From: Sphagnum magellanicum
Lineage: Eukaryota; Streptophyta; Sphagnopsida; Sphagnales; Sphagnaceae
Direction: 5' to 3'
DNA length: 64,000 bases
NCBI GenBank assembly: GCA_021904315.1
Contig: CM038923.1
Span: 12,654,038-12,718,037, forward strand
Under the pieces are notes generated by a model. It worked only from the letters and a program-made list of their open reading frames with translations. It made no database searches and was not told where the DNA came from. Shown here one piece after another: positions 10,470-29,634 of this stretch. The position numbers and the translations under genes were made by a program. Each line of letters begins with the position of its first letter. Positions within the stretch are counted from its first letter, which is position 1.

Positions 10470-13400
10470 CAGCCCTCACCTACGTATAAACATCTACTTA
10501 CCTAGTAGTTTACCTATTTTCCTACCTAGCAACCTATATATGAGATCTAGGTTACAGAATTGGTTACCAATGTCAAATCAAATATTAACTCAGTTGAGAT
10601 TTCATCCACAAGTGAGTAACATCGGCCATCCAGTGAATGGTGTGCTGGTGGGTGCTGGTTCATTGTGGCCCATTTGGTTTCACATTTTGAGGAATGTTGA
10701 AACATAATGGGCAGAGCCATAACACAACGAGTCGGTTGGTTTTAGAGTTTAAATCAACCAATCAAATTTCAACTGGCAGTTTGACTCCCGATCAAAATTT
10801 TATAAAATGCATGTTCTATGCAGATAGGTGAGGATCAATTTTTGGATAATTTTTTTAAAAATTTTGACTATCAAAATGCAAACTGTCAAAATTGTCAAAG
10901 GGTTTGGGTTTTGGACTCAAATTCTCCTTCCTAACTAACTTACTTCAGCAACATGTGTTTAACTTAGTCCAGAAATTTGTTGTGAAGTCAAGTTGAACTT
11001 ATTACAATTTGCAACAACTGCAAATAAAAGTTGTTTGAAGTGAGCTCCATGAGGTTTTGGATTCACCTCTCTGTTAAACAGTTCATCAACAGGTGCTATC
11101 TTTTTAAGCCCCACTGCACCAAATTTGTTTGGGGACCATAGAGGAGAATTGAATCCAAAGCTTCAACAATTCATGAATGACTAGGTAAACCCAATATTAT
11201 TGTTGTTCTGTTTCAGTTAGCATATCTTCTGAGATTTGTCCTCATGCAAATCTGAATTTTCCTTGTTGTTACCCAGTTCCTTATACCATAGTACCTTGGC
11301 AGCTCACACACTAATATTATTATTTATAGAAATGTTGCAATTTTTTGAAAACATTTATGTTAAAAAGAAAAATTATTGTGGAAGAAAATAAAGAATATTT
11401 TGAAATATCAGGAATCTCCTAATTTTCAACAAAGAATCTTTCAAATGAATTAATTATTTGGAAAAACACATGTTGAAGCTGCCCTTGTACTAATGCTAAT
11501 TTTGCTTTCACTTCTTCTTGTGGTAACAAAAGAGCTTCATCCACCCAACTACCCATTTTGCTGGGTAGTAACCTAGGGAATGAACCCTAGGTTATTAACC
11601 AAGCTCTTAGGTTAATTGCAACTAGCCCTAAAAGTAGCCTTCAAAGCAAGGCTGCAAAACGAAAGGAGAAAGAAATGACTACTACCTAAAACAAGGCATC
11701 ACAAACACGCTGGCCCTGCCAATAGGTGAGATGTTGTACATCTACCTACTGTGTCCACACTCTGAACACTGAAAAAAACAGTTCCAATCTAAACAGTCTA
11801 AACACTTTCACGAAAGAAACTGGTTCATCTAATGTGAAACCGGTTCTCATAAGGTAAAACCTTCCAAAAGTTGGACCCAATGTGATAGTCCAGGGCCCAA
11901 TAAAGGTAACTTGAAATATTGTAAATTAGGTGGGCACGAGGGTAAATTAGAGACAATGTATTGGACTATGGTTAGTAAAGGAAAAGGAGAGGAATTGGTG
12001 GTGAATGTGTAAGGTAGAACAAATATGAAGGTTTAGGGGTTAAGAATTCTGAAATTAGGAAGCCATGAAATACTAAGGTATCAACCAAATGATGAATGAA
12101 AGAATCTAATTTACACTAAATATCAAGGTTTAGTGATGAAAATAGTTGTGACATTGAGAAGTCATGAAAAATTAAGTTACAAAAGAAATGAAGGAGTGAG
12201 TCTTCTAAAGAAAACTTAATGAAATTTGGCTAAAGTGAGGGTTCAATTGAGGGGGGAAAAAACATTGGATAGTACAAGTTGATGGTTGCTCCATTCAATT
12301 ACCAAACAAAAAGTGAAACTATAGAAACAATAATTATCCAATTCGAATAAAAAACAACTTTAAGAACATATGCAATGAGAAGAGTTAAAGTTATGAAAGG
12401 TTAGGAGGATTAAAAAGATATTGGGTTATGGGCTATGACCTATGCATGAAAGCATAGAGAATTTGGTCGTGTTCCCACAACATTGTTAGTTCTTAACTTA
12501 AAAAAGTTCGACTTCATAATGATCATCAAACATTTGCTAAACAAAATCTTATGTCTTTCTGCAATAGTTACACAAGTGAAAAACATCATGGATTATTTGT
12601 GTTATGTTTAAAAACAATGAAGTTACCCTGACATTAAGTAATATACAACAACAAACATGTCATAAAGCATATCAAAAGGGAATGGGTAAATATGAAAGCA
12701 AACATACTCATGTGAAAAATCAACTGCTAACCTAGAATAAAATGAAAGTTCAATAATCGTTTGAAAAGCTACCATGAGTAACATGATTATGACCAAAACT
12801 AAATTAATAGTTTAATTTTGTGGTGTAAACCAAAGTGCAAATGTTGGAAACAACCCTTCATAAAAATAAAGTGCAATTCCAAAAACTTCAAAAGGCATTT
12901 GATAGCAAGCTTAAAGAAATGTTGAATGACTATTATATTAAGATAAAGTGAGTTGTTGGAATCTTATAAAAGATTTTTGGTTATATTTCGTTAAATATCA
13001 CATACTTTATAAGCACAAAGGCATCAACACACATGGTACGACCAAGGCCTTTATCCATTTCTGCATGTAGACCTTTACTAACTAATGTAAAATTATGTGC
13101 AAAATATAAATTAACCAATTAACAATACAACCATGGAAAAAATTTCACAAAATTTTGTGAAGATTTTTCTGACATTTCATATCTTTGATAATTGAGCATT
13201 GCACAAATATTTGATTAAAATAAAAATGCGTATGCCACATCAAATGGAATTGGACTCTCTTCATATTCCTTTCACACAATGACTATCATTAAGATTAAGA
13301 TTCAAGTATTAATTTCACTCCACTAAATTTATCAACTATGATGAATAAGTAATTTTTTTATCGTGATGAGGAACACTTAAGTCCATTCGCATATGGAGTT

Positions 13401-16400
13401 AAGTCAATGTTAAATCAATGTTTATTCATTGAAAAAAATAATATTATTCAAACATGTAATGTTAACTAAAACCAAAAACATTGAAATGGAATCTTTGTTG
13501 CCACACAATGTTAAGTTAATGGTAAGGGGAATGTTACTTATCACAAGAAGAAATTATGAAATTTGGAATTTTTGACAAAAAACAAAATGTTATGTGCATG
13601 GTTTAAAAATGAATTGATAAACCAATGTTTTGATGTTAAACAATTTAGTTTGTTTCAAAATTCTACTTGCCATTAATAATGTCTTCTAACTTTGTCAATA
13701 TCATATAAATGAAGTTTTTTTTTGTTCACCATTGCCAATGCCCTTTTGTCTTGTCATCATTTTCACAAAGTTTTTACCACCTAATAACATTTTCCAAGAT
13801 AATGTTGACAATCATCGACATTCTCCAAAGCAACATTCTCCAAGATACTATAGACTCTAATCCATTCTCCAAGATATTAGAAGGCCTTCCAACTTCATAG
13901 AATGGAAATCTTTGGAGGAATCTCAAGCCAACACAACAACAATCCTATTGATGAAGAAAGTAAGTGCACTCATCCTTTACAACTAGTCCATATTTCAGTT
14001 AGTTTTTAATTTATAAAACAAATAATGCAACATTTATTAGTAATTATGTCTAGATGATTTTTTTGAAACGACAAAACATGTCGATGACACAAGCAAACAA
14101 GGTGTATCAAAGAAAAAAACAAGGGCAAGAAGAAAATTTTCAACACTAGTTTTGATCCATCATTTTAAATGCATGAACAAGGAAACCAAAGCAACCAAAT
14201 TGGGTGTATAGAGAAAGGATGGCCTTCATCAAAGAAAAAAAGAATGAACATGTAATGTTTTTTGATAAGGTTAAACCATGGGATTAGTTTGAAACAACTA
14301 TAGTTAATTGGAATATTTTTTTTGTTATTGTCATGAATGTCAGTTGCTTTCAACACATGTGAATGTACTTATGTGTAAAAAAAGGGTTTTTGACTTCTTC
14401 CAAGGAATTGGGCAAAATGAAGATTATTAGACAATGGGCAAACATGACAAGGTTGTTCTGCACCTTCCTTAGTCTTTTAACAACACCTTCTATGACATTA
14501 TTATAGAATTCATAAGGAAGAGGCCCATAGTCAATCCTTCCCATATTTGGGATTTCATGAAAAACTAAAATCACATTTACAACATTGGAAAAACAATTGA
14601 TATTAATAAAAGATGAAATAATGATGATTATGGGTCTCAAAATGCTTCAATAATAATTGATGTGTCTCGTCAAATAATGCTTTTAGCAATGTATATTAAT
14701 CCAATCAACATTGTCATAGTTCACAAAAGTTACAAAAAAAATTGAAATGCATGTGACATACCAATGCTCATTGTGGTGTAGACTTTAATGTCAATTATAA
14801 TCAACAATACACCAATTCACACAACGTTCAACACCCCTATGCACACACACCATAATTGGTGAACAAAGCTAATTGAAATGTATATGAGATGGTGCATAAA
14901 AAGTTGTTGGTAGCAATGGTGTCAAATGTAACTATTCATCTACACAAAAGTCCATGGTTAAAGCAACATGTAATTTAAAAAATAATTGCTAGTCAATTCT
15001 ATTGATCACTTTGGTAGAAATTATACATTCCAACCTACACAAAAATCTATGTTAGAGTAACAACTTGTTTATTTCAAATGTAAAGATAAGGTCATTAATG
15101 ACATTTAGATGAACATGGTTGAAGTGATTATAAGCTTAACAAAGGTGATGAACATGGTTCTTACTGATAACAAAGGCTAATTATTGTCAACAACAACTAA
15201 ATTCCACAACAAAATTTAATCTATTTGTGAGAATTGAAATTAATGAAAAGGAAGCAGTTACAAATGACATGTAGTAATTTTTTGCATATGTTGCACACAA
15301 AAAAACAACATTGCAATGTTGATTGAATTTTATTTATCGATTTTTGAAGCAAAATGAAGGTTAAAGATTAAACCTTTTCTACAAACCATGTGAAAGATTG
15401 TTGACATTTTAAAAAATTGTTCAATTTTCTACACATTGCATCACCAAACCTCTCTTGCACAAGCAATATTGGATGAAAACATAGTCAAAAGAACTAAAGG
15501 CACCAAGGTAAAAGTTTTTTCCCAAGGATTGTACATGACACGTGTCATTTTTGTGTTGGTTTATAACTTAAAATTTTGTATCTTGGATAATTAGTTTAAC
15601 ACTACATGTTAGATATAAATACATTATGCATTCATGCCTTTTATCACATAAATATGAACAACTTTTGTTAAGGTGACATTTTCAAAATCCATAATTTTCA
15701 AAGTGAAAAGCACACTTGAACCAAATGTATTCAAATCGATTATAAAAACAATTTTCATTAGTTCAAGTCTTTTTGCCCTCTAATCATCAATGTCAAAATC
15801 CTCTCCAATTTTCCAAAGGAATGGCGTACATTTAATAGAAAAAAAGACATTTGAAAAAAAAAAATTGGCCATTTTCAAAATTTGAGTGCTTTGAACATGC
15901 AAAAACATTTTGGATTTATGTCAAGCTTTGAACATATAAAGTTTGCAATAAATGAAAAATATTCCAAAAACATTTATGCCAATTCAAATTATTATGCTTC
16001 CGTTGTGATATTTCAAACATACAAAAATGTAGTTTTAAGGAATGTCCATACACTTGGGTGGCTATTTTGATTGTGTTTTTACTCTATTTCCAATTTATTG
16101 ATACGTATGAAATTAAAATTAATAGGGGATCCACAAAAAGGTTTGATAATGAAATAATTAAAAGGACATTCTAAACCCTATGGAACACCAAACATGCACA
16201 GCAACAAAAAAATCCAAATTTATGAAGGAGATCCAAAACATTTCAATAGCATTAATGGAGTAGTTTCTTGTGCACTTGCAAAAACACAAAAACAATGTAT
16301 GTTAAACAAAAATGTTATTAATAAAAAAATCAAATGCCTTGCAAGGACCTTTGATGTAGTAATTAAACAACTTTTTACACACATAGAAACATAAAAACAT

Positions 16401-16985
16401 CGAATGCAAACAAGACTTTTAACTTAACAAAAAAAAAAACACGCTAAGGAAATAACAATTTGTATATGTAAAAACACTATTACAATGAATGGCATTGAAT
16501 GCAACACAAGATTGTTAGTACTAAAAGCCAAGGGCATAACCAAGCATATAGCAATATTGCAAAGCAAGGTCATAAAGCAAAATTGTAAAGTGAGATTACA
16601 AAATAAAACCTTAAATTGAGAAAAAGTAAGGTGTTTTAATGCATTATCCTCACACATGCATATGTCAAAAGAACAACTTTGGTGCATTGATTTGAAAGAG
16701 CTTCTCACACACAATGCCAAAAACTCAAGAAAAATTCACAAAACAACACTTCAAATAAAGATTGCAATGCAAAGAACTTTGATGAATTATTTTTACACAT
16801 GCAACTGATAGAAACAAAATAGCAATATTACAATTGGAGTTCCAACGCATTTATGAAAGAGCTTGTCACACATAGAATTAAAAAACCCAAGGGTAGATCA
16901 CAAAACAACATTACAAAACAATATCAAGGAGCTTCGACAAACTATTCCACTTAAAGAAATTTGTAAATTTATGAATACAATTTTA
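10470..16985. other. Long AT-rich gene-free stretch
   Basis: I find no supported gene. The segment 11690-11755 shares gcatcacaaacac and ggccctgcc plus flanking bases with 36247-36300, so it is a dispersed repeat. A 96-codon frame on the minus strand at 14350-14640 has protein-like composition but matches no family I recognise. The rest is low-complexity, about 70% A+T. Confidence 0.45.
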
Positions 16986-17249
16986 GTCATAAATGACATT
17001 TGTGATTATTACAATGTGTAATTGCTTAGGACAAGTTGTAAAAAACATGTGCAACTTTGTAAAAGACACCACATGGCACCCAATTGTACGTATAATCACA
17101 TACCTCTTGTAACTATATGGGAAGTTTTGTCCATTGCCTTGGATAACCATCCATTTAACATGGCATTGGTCAATCATAAGATGATGCAATTGCCAAGGTT
17201 TACAACTACCTATATGACTACATTTATAATCATATAGGTAGTCACATAT

Positions 17250-17767
17250 GGTGCCACAAACTTGAATTCCTATTTCATTAGAGTTCCATAATTGTGTTGG
17301 TTGTAGATCAATTGTAAGTTATTATAAAAAGAGTTATAAGAAGTGGGTGTCAACCCTTGTGTTTTGTAAACTTCTAGTCCTACTTGTTGTATGTTAACTT
17401 ATGGATGTTTGCATTTGAACTAGAACCACCAATTGTTGCTTAGTATTCCATCCTGGAACAATGTAGCCCTTGTTTATGTTAGTTCTACAACCTTCATTTT
17501 AAGTTGTTGTAGGCTAATGGATAGTCCATATTCTTACATTGCTAATGTCCATGTAATCATTGTTGCATCCTCTTTTTCTATAAGCACACCTCCTAGCGCC
17601 ATCTTCTTGGATTTGGTTTTTCCATTCAGGTGATAAAAAAAGGAGTTCATTGGGATGTTCCATGATTTGTTGGCCCTCTTTAAAGAATGTGTCCTTCTCT
17701 TAATAACATCCATGGCTACTTTTAATGTTTCATTTGTCCACATGCTTCTTCTAGTTGTTGAAGGCAC
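17250..17767 (-). pseudogene. Decayed pogo/Tigger-like transposase (CENP-B type DNA binding)
   Basis: The minus-strand frame from 17767 reads MPSTTRRSMWTNETLKVAMD and continues with the pattern of a psq-type helix-turn-helix: L-x2-A-M-x2-I, then S-L-x2-A-x-K-S-W-x-I-P, then a HLNGKT segment at about residues 47-52. A second, CENP-B-like segment, LIEKEDATMITWTLAM, follows. After a stop at about 17534 the same strand continues with recognisable but broken sequence, including FYNNLQLIYNQHNYG near 17310. The DDE catalytic part is not convincingly preserved. The family match is by pattern; the pseudogene status is directly seen from stops and frameshifts. Confidence 0.55.
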
Positions 17768-19125
17768 TTAATTTAGTTGTGTTGTTACTCTTTTTCTTTG
17801 TGTGTTAAGAGCAGGGGGAAAATTCTCCTTATTTGATGCAAGATCTACAACTTGTAAATCCAACATGCTGCTTCGTATCCCATGAATTGTGCAATTCATG
17901 ATTGTTTTTCTTTTCTTGGTGCTAGACTTTAACAACTTGGTGAAGTGCATTTTGGCCCCACCAAGGGTATGCCTTTTTTTTCCTTGCAAACAACCCATAA
18001 ATCCAAAAAATGTAATAAATTTTAAAATTTTGCTATAACATGTTCATGGATTACTATAGTAGAGTATAGTAATTTATAAAATTTTGCAAAATCATCCCAA
18101 TTTAAATCAACATCTTCTGTTGTTGTGCATGTAGTGGGGAAAAATCTATAGGAATTATTGATATGACTTAGTTGATCCCTAACTCTCTTGAAGCTCCTTG
18201 ATGTAGCATTTCGAACTATGGATTTCAGTCATCTAAATATTTTTGGAACTTGTAATTATAGGTTTGATTTACAATTTCAACTTGTATGTTTGATGTTAAT
18301 CCTTCTTTTACATGCTCCATTTTCACCTTTTGTAGATATGCTTTTGAACCTAGTTCTTGTTTTTCTACTTGCTCTAATTTCTCTTTGAGATTTGTTTTCT
18401 ACAAATAAATTTTTAGACTTGGACTATCATTCTTTACATGTTCTACTATCACTGGTAGATCATATTTTTTAACACTATAACATTAAGACCTATAAATTCT
18501 ATAAATTCTAAACAAAGTTTGAATTGTTCTTCTACCCTAGTTTGTAGAGGACATATTTAGAGCTTAGATTATAAGTACAAAATGATCATGAAAACCTTGC
18601 TTAAATTTAAGCTTTGATTTGCCCCCTTTTTTTTGGAAGGAATATAAAATTCTTATGCATAGTATGAATATGTAAGGATTATCCTTTGGGGACTAATAAA
18701 TATGTTGCCAAAATAGAATGTCCTTTTGTTGATTCTTGTGCATTGTATCCTTTTTAGGTTTAGGGTTTTATTAATGAACAGTTTCATGCCCTTTAATGGG
18801 AGGCTAAGCTCTTATAACCAAACACTTTTATTTATTTATTTGCATTTTGTTTATCTTGGTTATTTGTCAAACCCACCTTTAAAAGGTTCATTGTCACTAT
18901 ATTTGTTTTCAAGTATGTGCATTACAATGCGATGGTCTTTTCCCATAACCAAACATGATTATATATAACATTGTGCCTTTTTAAAAAATAATTATTTTTT
19001 TCCACAACCATAACTGCACAAATTTTTTTTGTTTGGATTATATAAAAAAACCAAACACATTTTTTCAAGATCAGGCATTTGGTCATAAAGTTACATTTAA
19101 ATGCTTACACAAATGACTACAACCT
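17768..19125. other. Intergenic, possible extra pogo-element sequence
   Basis: A minus-strand frame at 17768-17998 abuts the pogo-like frame and may be its 5' part, but shows no recognised domain. From 18000 to 19125 I see only AT-rich sequence without a gene. Confidence 0.35.
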
Positions 19126-19129
19126 TTCA

Positions 19130-19500
19130 CCAATGTTGGTATGCACAACAAGAAGGGTGTTTGGTCTCCGGGTGATGTTTGGTGGGGTGCATTTTAACCT
19201 TAAGATGTTTAGGTTTTTTTCCTTGGGCGAGGTGGGGTTTGGATTCTATGGAACTTGATGTTTTGAATGGGTTCCCACCATGTCCAATGATGTGATGTGA
19301 CATGCACTTTAGAGGATTAATATATTTTTCCGTTTGGGAAGTGGTATTTTTGAATTTTGATGTTCCCAATGTTTTCCCATCAAGTTTTCAAATTGTTCAA
19401 ATAGGTACTTCTATAATTCAATTTTGGGAGTGCAAACTTCGTGTTGGTGGAGTGCCTAAAGTTTCAGAATTTGTTTTGGTGATGGACCAATCAATGTGAC
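19130..19500 (+). repeat. Partial copy of the dispersed repeat family
   Basis: Contains gatgttcccaatgttttccc near 19359 followed by catcaagttttcaaattgtt, and ends with gatggaccaatcaatgtgac at about 19482. These are the same landmarks, in the same order, as the copies at 9195-9700 and 33920-34325. It is shorter and more diverged than those. Confidence 0.55.
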
Positions 19501-19849
19501 TCATAGCCAAAAAAACAAAAAAAAACATTGAGATGCACCTCACAACTAATTAATAGAACCAACAAATATACTTAGGTTTTCGAACTGCAATCAGCCATCT
19601 CATTGGGTCCTTGAAATTTGTATTCCTGACATTGGTTGGGATCATTTTTGGCTAGAACTGAATAATACCCCTTTCTAAGAGCCTGGGTACCTATATTAGG
19701 GACTCCTCGAGTACATACCCACGGAACAGAAGAAAATATTTTGTAAGTGTCCAATAGGTGACGTTGCTTGGTTTTTTTCGGTGAGTCAGTGACTTTACAG
19801 CTCAGATTGGTACCTAGCTAACCGTGAAGGACACACAGATGATAAACGG

Positions 19850-20195
19850 GTGGGGGTTGGTAGGGCTTGTGGATGTTTCTCATCCATGGCTTCTTCGTTT
19901 CCATCAACGGCCAAAAGGGGTGAACGCCGCGCGTCGGTCTCCCTCGGATTAGGGGACCCGTCCCGGTCCTACCGGTCTCCGGTCGCCGCTTACCGGGACA
20001 CCTGCCTGCGCCTCAGCTCCAGGGAGGAGGAACCCCGTGCGCGCGGCTTTGCTTGCCCTGCTCCTCCTCTGCTTCTCGCCATCGCCAGTCTGCCTAACCC
20101 TGCGATCGGCCACATTTGCCTTGGACTACTGCCGCGGAAGTCGCTTTGTTATCAGTCTCTTCACGTCTGGGAGGCAAGATCTGCTCGAATCCGAG
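19850..20195 (+). other. Probable non-coding leader exon of the V-ATPase B gene
   Basis: A GC-rich island in AT-rich surroundings, ending at a good splice donor (gag/gtaagata; GT at 20196-20197). An acceptor, tgtttggcag, ends at 20661, 41 nt before the V-ATPase B start codon. Splicing these would remove a 466-nt 5'UTR intron (20196-20661), a layout common for plant housekeeping genes. The exon carries an upstream frame starting near 19850. That frame could not join the V-ATPase frame, because after splicing it meets a stop within a few codons. The transcription start is not determined. Confidence 0.55.
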
Positions 20196-20702
20196 GTAAG
20201 ATATCCTGCAATTTGGTGAAAAACTGTGTACTTGTGTTTGCCCGTGTTCTTTGTTCTCTTTTTCTTCTTGTTGTGTTCCGGTTTTGTTGGGGGCTTCGTT
20301 GAGGTAATCCACGACGTGTCTCGTACGAGATCTGCGGGAGAATCATGGTGAAGAATGCTTGGTTTTCTAGAATCTTTTTGGAGCTTCTTGTCGTCTGTTT
20401 TTTTTTTCGCCTTGGATGCCCAGAGGAAAAACAGGCCGGCTTGATGAGTTGTTCCTATGCTCCTTTTCCGTGAGATTTATTCTTTCCGGAGTTTTCCTAC
20501 TGCGGCTGTCGAGACTGATGATGATGATGATGAGTTCCAGTTTGGACCTCGGGTGTCTTCCACATTCGGTTGTTTAGATCGGATCCTATGACTCCATCTT
20601 TTGGACTCAAATCCGTTAACTGTTGTAACGGTGTGCGCGCGCTTGTATATGTGTTTGGCAGTTCTCTAGAGGGGGCTCAAAGGGAAGAGTCGGTCGGACA
20701 AG

Positions 20703-28110
<7,408 letters not shown>

Positions 28111-29634
28111 CATGTGGTGTTGCAGGGTGCTTAGATGACTTTCTGTCTAGCATACTCCTCTCTTCATTGTTTGTGTAGCTTTTCCTATTGTAGTATTGTT
28201 TCAGTTGCAGTAGTGTGGGTCAAGAGAGCAATCCACAGTCGTCAATTTGAATCCTTGCTATGTATTCCCCATGGGGTTACACTTTTATGAGCAAATGTTT
28301 TCTGCACAAGAAAACTTGGCTGGTGTTGCAGAAGGAAATGTGCTTCAGCATGTCATACAAACTCAGACACAGAGTCACCTGAGTGTCTACACTTTGCCAT
28401 GAAGTCATGGCAGTTGCTTCTTGTGACATATAAAGAGAAGTGTTTTGATGGTTAACTATGCACTTTTGGGGCTGCCAGCAATTCTCAAAGTAAAAGCAGT
28501 TGGTGTCCAATCACTTGATCATCAAAACAATAAATCCCCTGCTTCAATTATACTTGCAGACTGCCAGTGACTGGTGGCATGATGGTAACTTACCAGCTGA
28601 TGACATCTAGATGTCAACCAGGAGTCACAGCAACTACGAGTCACAGTAGGTTGCATGTGCATCAGGGGTGTGTGCATTCAGCACATTTATTTTACTACTT
28701 TTCCCCATAGGCTGAGGTTTCAGAGCTAATTTCTCCCAATCGCAGATGCTAGAAACTGGAAGTGGCTTTTGTCTTCATGATCTAATTGAACTAAAGGATT
28801 GAACTTTCAGATTGAAGGTAGGCAAATTGCTGACAATAATCAGCAAATGGGTGTCATGATTGGAATAAATGCTTAAAATGATGGGGAGTTTTTTTCACTA
28901 CAGAATGCACGGAAGTATTGATAGCTTGATTATATTGAAACTTCCCTTGGTAGTTTTCTTACGGGTTTTCTTGCATGATTACTCTGGATCATTTCCAGCT
29001 TGACCAAATAGCCAAGATACTGATTTGACTACCCTTGAGGAGGAGATCATCTGCTTAGTTCTTGGCTTACACTTTGAAGAGAGTATGCTTATTCATAGCT
29101 CTCAACATGCAGCACATCAAGACAACATGCCATATGTAATTCATGAAATGGATAATAAAGAAATTACATATCACAAATTGCAAAAGTTTTGATTATCTAT
29201 AACTAGTTTAGCAGTTTGCACCTTGATGGACAGAAAGCCATGTGGTGGCTCTTCTACAAAGTGAGGGAGTGACAACTTCCATGTCCTCAATGAGTGGGCG
29301 GACAGTTGCTGGCTGTGGCCTTCCCATCATGCATGTTTACAGAGAAGAATCTTTGCTCAGGTCTCAGCACTCTTTGAGGCTACAGCAAAACTCTCCCTAG
29401 TATCAGGACTATTAGTTTGGCAACTTTGGAGAACTCTCAACAAAACTGCTCAGGTGATGTCAAATTTTTAAAACTCCTGAGTCCATATGCATATTGCTTC
29501 CAATAGTTTATGGGCAAAACTCACAAAACTCTATTGTTTTTCACCATGATTGTTTCTGTTGCACAATCTTGACTTCTAAGGACAATGTCCATTGTACCTA
29601 ATAAACAATGATACCAGCTTTGCACATGATGATC
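28111..29634. other. Convergent intergenic space between VHA-B and the GH9 gene
   Basis: Holds the 3'UTRs of both genes, which point toward each other. A possible plus-strand poly(A) signal, aataaa, is at 28529-28534, about 420 nt after the VHA-B stop; this is only a candidate. No gene or clear repeat is seen. Confidence 0.5.

Noticed and set aside
14350..14640. A 96-codon minus-strand frame with protein-like composition
   Set aside because: No family recognised and its surroundings are decayed, so a gene cannot be supported.
19850..20302. A 150-codon plus-strand frame
   Set aside because: It lies across a GC-rich leader exon and a likely splice donor. It does not resemble a known protein and cannot splice in frame into VHA-B.
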